Below, one piece after another: positions 1 through 9,030 of a stretch of DNA of 19,309 nt. Positions within the stretch are counted from its first letter, which is position 1; every line of letters starts with the position of its first letter. The notes below the pieces were generated by a model. The model did no database searches, was not told the origin of the DNA, and was given only the letters and a program-made list of their open reading frames with translations. The position numbers and the translations under genes are program-made. The stretch covers positions 1 to 19,309 of the forward strand of contig JAHBMJ010001093.1 in NCBI GenBank assembly GCA_018398765.1. The letters run 5' to 3'. This DNA comes from Chromera velia (taxonomy: Eukaryota > Sar > Chromeraceae).

Positions 1-821
1 GAATCGGTGGGGATCTTGAAGATGCCAATCCTGTGTTGCTCGACCAAGTCAGTGGCGGCCTGGAGGGAAATGACACAAGCCTTGTCCTGCATCTCCCGGA
101 TAATGGGGAGGAGGGCATGCTCGGCAGAAGAAGAGGCGCCAGACAACAGCAGAGACAAAACGTTCGCTGCATCGCAGCCAATTCTGACACGGATGTTGGA
201 GTAGAAGGGGGCGGTGCAATTCGCAAAATGCAGCGCGGCGTCGATGCCTTCCTCCAGGGCGAGCACTTCTACTCTTGTAGTTGATCTTGCTATGCGGGAC
301 TGCCTCCTGCTTTTCCAAATGAGAGGTGAGTTGTTGATAAAAACAACCAAGCCTGTCTGAGGATGTGGGGAGGCGGCGTTGCCAAACGATGAGTCCCCGT
401 GCTCGATAGCAGTCAGCTTGGTTGGGTCGGAGGAAGGACGGACGTGGATCCCGAGAGATGGGTGCGAACGGAGGTAGCGCACCATTTGGAGGAGAAGACG
501 AAGAGCCCTCTTGGTCGAGGACGCCAGAAAACGTGACAGGTACGAGTGCGCGAGAGCGACATCTGGCCGTGTGCAGCTCGCCACATAGCCTACCTGCCCG
601 AGCAGGGTTCGGAAGACCTTCACACCTGCAGCAGACAGCAGAGGAGAGGTGTCGTCCTCATGCGTAGACCCAACACGGAGAGGCTTGTCTGCACGTCGGT
701 CAGAGCCGGCCATAATATCAGGAGGGAGGACAAGGGAGCCAACGCTCTTTCCGGGCGTGTGGGTGTTGCGTAGTGCCGAGCGAATTGATTTTTTAAAGCG
801 CGTAAGTCCCCATCCGGATCC
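1..821 (-). CDS. copia-type pol, RT C-terminus plus RNase H (partial at both ends)
   Basis: This is a stop-free frame of 273 codons that runs off the left edge. It begins after an in-frame TAA at 822-824 and has no obvious initiator. In order it shows GQVGYVASCTRPDVALAHSY, matching the copia 'VG-Y-TRPD' block at the RT end. Next is a leucine-rich helix ending in MVRYLRSHPSLG, like the family's 'RILRYLKGT-GL'. RNase H follows with GDSSFGN, TGLVVFINNSPLIWKSRRQ, ARSTTRVEVLALEEGIDAA, CDAANV and IREMQDK, ending near IFKIPTD. The acidic residues expected of RNase H (D in GDS, E in RVEVLAL, D in CDAAN) are present. The enzyme copies retrotransposon RNA and degrades the RNA strand. An unbroken frame suggests a fairly recent copy, though the upstream stop argues against a complete element. 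The copia assignment is by motif recognition only. Confidence 0.85.
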
Positions 822-874
822 TTAAATGCTGCGTGCGCCACCACTGGTCGGCTCGCCTCACGCATGATATTCAT
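1..874 (-). mobile_element. Ty1/copia-type LTR retrotransposon fragment
   Basis: The left end holds the 3' part of a copia-type pol region on the minus strand. The main frame (1-821) is open. A second frame over roughly 620-874 continues upstream of the TAA at 822-824, so the element probably breaks by a frameshift or truncation near 820. No LTR can be recognised, because the element leaves the window before any 3' LTR would appear. The family is assigned from the order of RT-tail and RNase H motifs in the encoded protein. Confidence 0.75.
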
Positions 875-1032
875 CTTTCCATGCGCTTCTGTCTGCTTGC
901 CACTCTGTAACGACTTTCTCTGGAATAAGGACCTACGGATCGATTTCTTCGTAAGTCTTTATTTCTGTCTTCGTGTGTAGCTAGATATTCGTTCTTATAG
1001 TCTAGTATACATCTCGGATACAGAGGGGGGGT
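875..1032. other. intergenic, no feature recognised
   Basis: This is moderately AT-rich sequence between the copia fragment and the hairpin cluster. No open frame of note, tRNA-like fold or repeat was seen. Confidence 0.5.
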
Positions 1033-1521
1033 GGCGTAGTATATAGAGACGTGCCGAGGGGCTACGCCTTAAGAGCGTTGTATATAAAGGCGTTTTGCCT
1101 AAGGAGCAACGCTTCTAGGATGTTGTGTTGTATATATAAGGTCTTAGACAGGCTACACCCCTTCATTATCCTTCATTAACAAAAAATTGAGCGAAACTCA
1201 CGAATATGTATCAGCCTACACCCTTTAATATATCAAAATCTAGTTGTTAAATCAAAATTAAACATGATTCATTCATTCTTATCTGTTGTGAAAAAAAATG
1301 GAAGAAGTAGAAAGAAGATCCTTGTCGGCATATTATATGTGTGAATGAAACAGCTTTTGAACGCTCGTCCATTGCCGTAGAAAGCGCTCTCCCAACGCCC
1401 ACCTACAACCTGCTACGCCCCTGCAGGGGCATTATATATAGCCGTCGGCCGGAGGCCAACGCCCCCCCCCCTGAGGCGCTATATAGACGCAAAGCCGACA
1501 ACGCCCCTTCATAGGGTGTTG
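1033..1521. repeat. cluster of GC-arm hairpins with TATATA
   Basis: Short GC-rich inverted repeats alternate with TATATA. The clearest are GGCGTAG (1033-1039) with CTACGCC (1062-1068), AGCGTTG (1074-1080) with CAACGCT (1107-1113) enclosing AGGC/GCCT (1088-1100), a perfect 14-bp palindrome GCCCCTGCAGGGGC (1417-1430), and CAACGCCC (1499-1506) with GGGTGTTG (1514-1521, one mismatch). TATATA lies at 1040, 1081, 1131, 1433 and 1480, each just after a left arm. The right-arm motif C(A/T)AC(G/A)C occurs about eight times (1062, 1107, 1153, 1216, 1393, 1413, 1457, 1499). This looks like a degenerate repeat family; its origin is unknown. Confidence 0.6.
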
Positions 1522-2278
1522 TGATAGCAATTCTAGACCCTTATCTTTAGGATACAGGTCTTTGTAAAGGGTACAAGCCTTTGCAGAGGCGGGGGGGGTC
1601 CAGGGGGGGGTAAAGTTTTTAGAAGTCATTTTCCCTTAGAAAATTAACAAGCTTTTTTGTAGATAAATTTTGATTTAACATCGTTAGAAACATGTTTGAA
1701 TGTTTGGTTAACTTCAGCTAATCAGCCAGCCAAAGGCTCTTTTTTGGCTTAGCTTTAGTGCTAAATCAATTTAACATCTCTGTAAAGCACAAACAGATTG
1801 TTGTTTGTTAGCGGCCTGGGAAACCAGGTAGGCTACGGAGTATGGTCTGAGCCTCAGCAATGAGGTACACCCCCCTAGTAGTAGAAGGCCCCTACCGTTT
1901 GCGGGGGCGACCTCTATAAGATAAAACGGCGACAGGGCTCTAGGCTAGGCTCTATAGGGCACCACTAAATCACTTATCACTTATAGCTAGATACTAAACT
2001 GTTTACATTTTTAAAATTTTGCACCAGTCCTGGTTTGTTTAAAGCTAGGTTTAAAGCACTGACATTTTTACCTAATTGTAAGAACTTTACCTCAATTATT
2101 TTTGTTTGGTTTCATATCTAGTCTCATATGTTATTGCATGATATCAATGATAAACCTTTTTTTAAATTGTATATATGAGTCATAATATGACTCGGACTTC
2201 AGACGCGATTGTCCTTTAAAGATTCCTTTCCATTTATTTTTTTTACACTTCATTAGGTTTGAGACTCAAGTTGGGCCT
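1522..2278. other. AT-rich intergenic region downstream of the EF-hand gene
   Basis: No coding frame is supported. A G-run stretch near 1590-1612 is followed by AT-rich DNA. Small stems occur, for example CCTGG-GAAA-CCAGG near 1816-1829 and CCTCA-GCAA-TGAGG near 1853-1866. The part next to 2279 would hold the 3' UTR of the minus-strand EF-hand gene. I could not assign a polyadenylation signal with confidence. Confidence 0.5.
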
Positions 2279-4090
2279 TTAATCTCCATCTTTCGATCCC
2301 GCGGTGTCATCTTCTTCCTCCACAGAACCCCCCGTTGCATTGCCCCCTCCTCCTTCCCTGTTCTTCTCCCCCTTCGCGTCTGCAGCAGCGACGTCAACGA
2401 AGTACTCGAGGTCAGCCTCCGAGGGGCCCTCGCATAGCCTGCATGCGCAAGGAGGGGCGTAGGGGTTCAGGCAGAGAATTCACACAGCATATGACTCGAA
2501 GGGACGGTTTGTGGGAGGCATCGAATCAAAGCAAGAGAAGACAGGAGGGAAGAAAGAAGGAAGAAAGATGGGTCTCATGATGCGCGGTCTCAAAATCCAC
2601 TTCAATGCCCCGCCCAGTCCTTTACTCGCTCACTTACTCGCTCACTCACTCCCTCACTCACTCACCCACTCACTAAACCGACCCCCCCCGACCCCCTCCT
2701 CACTTACTTCTGTGCGAGCACCCGCGAGTCCAGAGTTCCCCCCGTGGGACCGGGTTCGAAGTTTCCGAGCTTCAGCAATCTCTCCATTTCCTCGGGCGTC
2801 AGCTGCTCTCTCTGGAGGGCCTGTCGGAGTTCCTGTACGTTGATCTTTCCGTCTCCTTTTGTGAACACCTGCAAAAAGGGACAGAAAAAAAAAAATGCAG
2901 CGGCACATATAGAAAGACAGACAGATAGACAAAACAAAAAATGGATGAAGAAATGGAAACGCAGATGGACAGAGCGTGTCACTCTTTTTCCCTCTCTCCT
3001 TCTTTTCATGAATGCCAGAAACAGATGGACAGATAGGCAGATGGCCGGGCACAGTGATTTCCGGTTGGAGAGGCTTCTCTACCAGCTGCCTTGCATGATC
3101 TTAAGATGAGAATTGCATAAAGAATGTCAACGGAGTAAAGCGCGGAGAACAGACATTGACTAGAAAGTGACAGAGTTAACAAATCCAGGCCCTCACTCTG
3201 CCGAGTGACAGAGCTAGGGGTAAACAAACAAACCTTGAGGGCCTCCTCGAGTTCATCGGGTCCCGTCGGAGTGTCGTAGTGTCTCTGAAAGAACTCTCGG
3301 AAGTGAACGAACTCAAGCATCGGGGGGGCATCTGCAGACAGAGACATCCAGAAACAGGCAGAGAAATGGATGAGCAGACAGGAAAGTGTAACGAGGCAAA
3401 TGCACAAGTGAGATGACGCGTAAGAGGAGGGGCTGAGGACCCTCTGTGGGCATTCAACAAGGCAAACATTCTTCTTTGATAGCGAGTGTCGTCTCTCACG
3501 TGCACGTACTCATGATGGATGACTCCCCGACCGGCCCTGCTTTAGCGGGGAAGGGGCCTGGGCCACGTAAGGGGAGAAGACAATTGTCGGTCGTGTATGA
3601 TTTCGTTTGTCTACTGACTCAATCAGACACGAAAACCAAAGCTTGAATGGAAAGACTGGACGGAATGCCGCCACTGCATGGAGAGACTTCAAGTACTGCC
3701 CTACGCACCTTTCAGCTTCTTTGTGATCTCATGGTCGTGAGGGTTCTGGCCTGCAGCATGTATGCGGACAGGGGTTGCAAGGGGGGAATCTTCTAAATGA
3801 GATGGCAGATATCGCATCGGTCGGGTTGTCCGGAGGCCCCGGGGGACAAAGTGGGGGTAGGAGAAAGAAAGAGAGACAGAGGGATGGGTACATGCGCCTG
3901 GCCTTGGCCCCTCCTTTCTGATGAGAGGGAATCGAAAGGAGTGCAGAGGGAGCGAGGATGCATGCATGCATGGCCGCACGGACTGTGCAAACACGCAGCT
4001 TTAAATTGCTGCAGAAACACACGGAAGGCAGGTCCATCAGATCGGGGCGTACGAAGGTACACAGGGACAGACTATATGTTTCTTCACAGG

Positions 4091-4132
<42 letters not shown>

Positions 4133-5203
4133 TAGACAGACACTGTCAGACGGAAAACGGCGGGGTGGACCAACCAAAAGCTCTGAAGAGTATGGCAGCC
4201 TGCAGACACATACGGTCACAAATGAGAAAATAAATGCAAGAAGACAGATACATGGAGACGTGGATCAACGGATTGATAGACAGACAACCAGACAGACAGG
4301 TAGATACGTGCACGCGTGACTGGGTCTAGCTGAACAGAAAAGGAAGGGGAGAGACGTAGGGGGAAAGGCAGGCAGGAGAGTGCCGTTGATACTGCTTACT
4401 TCCGTCTTCAGTCTTCCGATTTTGTTTATTTGTCTGCCAGAGAGACACCCGCCTGTCCATTGACTGCCTTCAGTGTGTATCTTTGTCTCTCTGCCCCTCT
4501 TACTGACCTGCTCGTGAGTGATTTTGCCGTCATTGTCTTCGTCCATCAATTCAAAGTTGTACCTGCAGTCAATGAACCCAAACTCATTTATGCATCAGAA
4601 AGAATCAGGCCTCTCATGATGGCCTCTGTTCTTTCTTCTTTGCAACTGAATTGTTTTTCTTTTTTTCTTTCTCATTGTCCTTGCTTCTCTGAGGGGATCC
4701 TTTTTTCCTCGGTCGCTCCGTTCCTCCCTCCCGTCCTCCTGTGCCCCCTTCCTTTCTTCCGTCCTTTCTCCCTTCCGTCTTGTATCCCCCATGTTTATGA
4801 TCATCTCACACAGTCCCTTGTCACCCCCGGCACTCTCCGTCCACCCTGTTCCTCTTCTCCCTCACTGCCCTTTCATCGAAGCATTCACCCTCCCACCCGC
4901 CCCCCCGTTCCTCCCCATCGCCGTTGCTTGACGGCCTGAAGCCGCGTCCGCGCCTGCCTCCCTCCTCATCTCGTGCGGTACCGGTTGCCTATACTCTCTT
5001 GCTGACACTTTTTTTTACGCTGGTACACCACCCTCTCCCCATGTGCTCCCCCAGTCACTCCCTGCCCGCCTTTCCACATGGATGGAAGACATCAATCAAG
5101 GCTGCATGGGCAAAGCACGGACTGACTTGAAAGTGTCTGCATGCTCTCGAACAAGAGCAACACCCTCAGGATTCATGTCTGGCTTTCTCACGGGTTTACT
5201 CAT
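2279..5203 (-). CDS. calmodulin-like EF-hand protein, six exons
   Basis: The exons on the minus strand are 5203-5127, 4562-4504, 3750-3709, 3331-3234, 2868-2708 and 2438-2279. They join in phase to 597 nt (198 residues and TAA). All acceptors are TGCAG; the donors are GTCAGT, GTAAGA, GTGCGT, GTTTGT and GTAAGT. EF-hand 1 is ELMDEDNDGKITHEQ, with loop residues 33-44 and Gln instead of Glu at position 12. The QNPHDHEITKKL helix matches the linker helix of calmodulin. The second loop has no calcium ligands. The third motif, VFTKGDGKINVQEL, is one residue short. The last exon adds a 52-residue Gly/Glu/Asp-rich tail. I infer a calcium sensor or light-chain-like adaptor with at most one good site. 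The helix after EF-hand 1 is shorter than in calmodulin, so a micro-exon may be missing between 3752 and 4503. The ATG at 5203 is the first in a frame open back to a TGA near 5360. Confidence 0.8.
2621..2675 (-). repeat. degenerate (GTGA)n tract in EF-hand intron 5
   Basis: The plus strand shows repeated CTCA units. Read on the gene's sense strand they become GTGAG repeats, each resembling a 5' splice site. The tract starts about 30 nt downstream of the assigned donor at 2707. Confidence 0.8.
4090..4142. repeat. (GACA)n microsatellite in EF-hand intron 2
   Basis: About thirteen near-perfect tetranucleotide units with one GATA variant lie inside the intron between EF-hand exons 2 and 3. Any open frames across it encode only TDRQ or CLSV repeats and are not genes. 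Confidence 0.95.
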
Positions 5204-6010
5204 CTTCCACGTTGGCTGCCGCTTCAATGGCACAAAAGAGGATCTGACAAAGCGATGCGCTGCAGTAACGTCTTTCCGAGAGAGTTCGGGACAAACTTTG
5301 ACGCACGTAGACGGGTTGGTTCCAGCGATTTCGCGATCGAAGTAATGAAGACTTGCTGAGCCTCAGACTCTCGATTAGCTGTCAATCTGCCCGGGCCGCT
5401 TCTGCTTCTCTCCTCCCGATTCGACGAGGTGGGTGCTTCACGCGTTTTTCTCTTTTTGAGGCTGCATCACTGATCGAGGGATCGGGCGACGGGCCGGGAT
5501 GATCATTGAGGGTTGAGTCAAACTGCTCAGTCTGTCTGACACATGTCTGACACTCGGAAATTGGCTCGGAACGTCCCGCTGAGCATTTGACCGATACAGC
5601 CCAATCAGGAGCATATCAGGAGCTCGCGTTCACATGATTGTGCCTGGACTCTGGAGCCTCCGTTTCTCTCAAATCTCTTGCATTCCACCCTCTGCAATTT
5701 AATTCAGAAAGATGGACACCAGCGAATGTCTGTTCATGTCTGTCCATGACTCCTTACAACTGCGCGTGCGCTCGCATTGTTCGAGATTTAAACGCCTGTC
5801 TCTGACGGCTGCATTTGACTGCCTCTCACGCGCAGTTCCGCTACGCTTTTCTCCTTCGGTGAAAGAGCCGACTGGCATGCTTGACCGTGACAGTAATTGA
5901 GTATATACAACGAAACCTTGTGGAGTCTTTTCCAGTCTGAAGGGGAGAAGTGCGGATACTTGGCTCTGCGAAGCCGCAACTTGAAGTTGTGAAAAACCGC
6001 CTGAAGGATC
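5204..6010. promoter_or_regulatory. divergent promoter region, EF-hand / DNMT2
   Basis: These 807 bases separate the start codons of two head-to-head genes, so both promoters should lie here. Three closely spaced direct repeats occur on the DNMT2 side: TGTCTGACAC at 5533 and 5544, ATCAGGAGC at 5604 and 5615, and ATGTCTGT(T/C)C at 5726 and 5736. Each pair has a 10-11 bp period. No clear TATA box sits at a standard distance from either start. A promoter role is inferred from position. Confidence 0.55.
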
Positions 6011-7103
6011 ATGTCTGCTGGTTCAGAGCCGGCAAGGCCGAAGGGAACCAACCGCGTCCATCTACGTGTGATGGAAGTGTACGCAGGGATTGGGGGGATG
6101 CACTTCGGTCTTGAAACGGCCGTGGCATCACTCGAATCCAGTAGGAAGGACACACGAGCTGACACCGCGGCAGCCGTAACCGATTATTCGGCTAGAGGCT
6201 CTGTGGAAGCACTGTCAGGGAATGTCGGTTCTCTTTCCTATGAAGTGGTGGCAGCTGTAGATAACAACGAGGACGCTCTGTCTGTGTATAGCCACAACTT
6301 TCCCGAGACGAAAGTCCTCAAAAGGAACGTGGAGACTTTGGACTTCGAATTTTGGGACAAAGCTGCTGCCACTTGCTGGATGATGGCTCCCCCTTGCCAG
6401 CCCTATTGCCGTCGAGGTCTTAAGAAAGCTTCCCAAGACGCGCGGAGCTGGAGTTTTTTCCGTCTTCTCGACGTACTTGGCCGTCTCGACCCAGAGAAAA
6501 GACCGAGACTGATCATTTTAGAGAACGTGCAGGGGTTTGAGACAAGTGACTCCCATGACTTGATGCTGAAGGAGCTGGAGAGCCTCGCATTCGCCTGTCA
6601 TGGTAACTCGGCTTCTCGCTTTTCTCTCATCCTGATCCTTTCCTTACGCTCTCCCTGCCTCTTTGTTTTGTCTGTTTGAAAAAATGAATGGGTTAAAAAA
6701 AAAAAGAAAAAAGGAGGAAAAGATGGGGATAGGTGGCCGGATGTGGTTGGATGGTTGAATGGATGGATGGGTGGATAGATGAGTAAATGAATGGATGGAT
6801 ACACGAATGATTGGATGGAGCGATGGGAAGGAAAAGGGGGTGCGGGGAGACATACCTCCCAAAAATGATACGATATGAAAAGGCAGAAACAGGAACAGCA
6901 TGCAGTTCTGCACAAGCGCTCAAATGTGCTTCTTTGTGGAGACGCTGCCCGATGTTTCTCAACTCTTTTTCTCCAGATTTTGTTGGGAAGCTCGAGTCGA
7001 AATAAGAAGGGATTCATCTGTTCATGTACAGATGCTTCACGGAGATGCTGGAGGACACTTGCTGTCGCGAGTCTCTCCACCTCTCTCCTTTTGCGCGTGC
7101 CTC

Positions 7104-7193
<90 letters not shown>

Positions 7194-8436
7194 TGTAGGT
7201 ATGTATGTGTATGTATGTGTGCGTGTGTTGGGGGTGGGGGGGACGTAGGGGGGGGTGTCTGTGTGTGTTGTGTGTGTTTACTTGCCGATTGGCCAATTCC
7301 TCCCTTCATTCCTGCCTGTTGCAGAGTTTCTGCTGTCGCCGATTCACTTCGGGATGCCCAACTTCAGGATGCGGTTCTTCCTTGTGGCTGTCCGCAAGGA
7401 AGGAACATGCCCAAACCAGACAGCATCTCCGCCCCCAGAGGACCCCCTGCGCTTCATTCCAGGCTTCGAGGGCCCCGGCGAGTTCTGTTGTGAGATCTCC
7501 CGAATAGGACAGCTCCTGGACTCTCACCTCGTTGAGGACACCACAGCAAGGGCCCAGGAAGGACGGCTTTCGGAGCTTCTTCCCCGAACTGAAGGAGAAG
7601 GGGGCCCCGGCAATGGGGCCCCAGTCTCCATGGCGGCATGCCGGGAACCTCTGCAGAAGGCGTACGACGGCTCGTGGAGCCTCGACGACCTTCTTGTTCC
7701 CCTGCCGGTGAAGGAACGGTCATGGAGAAGCATCGATGTCGTGCAGGAGACTGATGTGTACAGCTGCTGCTTCACAAAGTCGTATGGGAGGTATGGGGGC
7801 GGAACTGGGAGCGTTCTCCTAGTGTTTCCTCAAAATCTCCCCAGTGAACCGTCGGACAGGGCGTTACAGTGGCGTGAGAAGGCGCTAGCCTCTTCCCAAC
7901 CCTCTTCCTCTTCCTCTGGGGTTCCCCCCTCTTCTTCGAGAGACGGGAGGGGGGAGGGAAGTAGTCGCGGTACCGCGGCTCCCTGTCAGTTGGGGGGAGA
8001 GGACCGGGGGGGAGAGGAAGGAGGGAGGGAAGAAGATGGTGATGTGTTTGTGAGGGGAAAGGTAGAGGGCCGAGGGGACGACGTAGAGGAGGAGCGCCAG
8101 ACGGGGGCAGAAGATGGACATCGATGTGCTTCAGGGGAAGATCAGGCAAAGGAATGCACTGGCAGTGAGAAGCCTAGCGGTATACGAAAGTTTCGGGGGT
8201 TTGAAAAGAAAGATTTTCTGGATCCTCGAACATGCGCGTTGCGTTTTTTCTCACCCAAAGAAATGTCCAGGCTGATGGGCTTCCCAGAGAGATTCACGTT
8301 CCCTCCCAACAAGCCACATATATCTCTCCGACAGCAAATGGGAATGCTTGGAAATAGCCTAAACGTAGAAATTGTTTCAAAGCTTATTCTGTTTGGCTTG
8401 AAAGAGTTGGAAACGTTGGAGCATGACCTTTGTTGA
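6011..8436 (+). CDS. DNMT2: DNMT2 / TRDMT1 tRNA (cytosine-5) methyltransferase
   Basis: Two exons, 6011-6602 and 7325-8436, are joined CATG|GTAACT...TTGCAG|AG in phase 1, giving 567 residues. The family transfers methyl from S-adenosylmethionine to C38 of tRNA-Asp and some other tRNAs. Motif I is VMEVYAGIGGMHFG (residues 20-33). The catalytic motif IV is APPCQPYCRRG with Cys129, followed by DARSWSFF. Motif VI is ENVQGFE. The splice junction rebuilds CHEFLLSP, followed by the arginine motif NFRMRFFLVAV. The DNMT2-specific CFTKSYGRYGGGTGS starts at Cys346. The C-terminus has RFFSPKEMSRLMGFPERF and MLGNSLNV. These identify DNMT2 rather than DNMT1 or DNMT3. It is longer than the usual roughly 390 residues, because of an insert after motif I and a Ser/Gly/Glu-rich stretch of about 125 residues (about 370-495). 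Confidence 0.95.
6729..6820. repeat. degenerate TGGA/TGAA tetranucleotide tract in DNMT2 intron
   Basis: Repeated GGATGGATG-type units with many substitutions lie in the single DNMT2 intron. They are preceded by a purine-rich stretch from about 6693. Confidence 0.7.
7104..7229. repeat. (TG)n microsatellite with TATG interruptions in DNMT2 intron
   Basis: A long TG run with periodic TATG variants lies about 100 bases upstream of the 3' splice site at 7324. A second, shorter TG run follows near 7258-7278. The apparent frames across this tract are repeats of CVCV or HTHT and are not coding. Confidence 0.95.
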
Positions 8437-9030
8437 TTGATGGTTACTGTTTCAGCAGAGAAGTATCAAACATGCGAATTAAAGGCTTCAAAGGAAATAA
8501 TTTTTGTTTTTGTTTTTTTAATAAATCAGACTAGAAATCAGAGCAGCTCAGTCAGCAGCTTACCTATATTTGTAGATATTTGTATATAAACTGTATAATA
8601 AACACATAGATCGATGCATCTTTTTTACACAGTTTTTTTTAAATATCAATTTTTATATACTTTTCTTTTTCAAACCATAAAGAGTAAAGTGCAAGCCATC
8701 CCTCCGCAGTGGACCTCAGGATAAACCTGGAACACAAACTCTAATCCTAATCCTGAAAAGCTCAAACTAATAGCACAAAACAGTTAACTAAAGTGTTTTA
8801 GCACCCTTAGTACTGTAAGCTAAAAGAAAAAAGCATATAAAACAAAATTAATAATATTTGATATCAATTTGTGCGGGACGTATATAGTGCGGGAATAGTT
8901 TTATGTAGATCTAGGTATAGATTTAAAAAAAAAAAACAAAAAATATATACTGTAAGAAGCACTTAAATTATATCAGCGTCTGTAAATTATATGAACAATT
9001 ATACATCAAGTACATAACTGTAAGCGCTCA
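8437..9030. other. AT-rich 3' flank of DNMT2
   Basis: Base composition changes sharply after the stop codon, to T-rich and A-rich runs with no coding frame. AATAAA at 8520-8525, about 84 bases after the stop, is a candidate polyadenylation signal for DNMT2 if this lineage uses one. Little else is recognisable. Confidence 0.55.

Noticed and set aside
1040-1485. TATATA tracts as TATA boxes
   Set aside because: No coding region starts downstream on either strand and the tracts recur as part of hairpins.
1033-1521. CRISPR-like array
   Set aside because: Units are irregular in sequence and spacing, carry no spacers, and the window is eukaryotic.
2705-2707. TAA as the natural stop of the EF-hand gene
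   Set aside because: It lies inside a perfect GTAAGT donor and a phase-matched coding exon follows, so I treat it as intronic in the main model and as an isoform stop in the findings.
4430-4939. 169-codon plus-strand frame
   Set aside because: It runs antisense over EF-hand exon 2 and pyrimidine-rich intron. Its composition is Ser/Pro/Leu/Phe from simple sequence, with no motif.
6598-7493. Long frames on both strands across the DNMT2 intron
   Set aside because: They encode CVCV, HTHT and CLSV repeats from TG and TGGA microsatellites. DNMT2 splicing removes most of this span.
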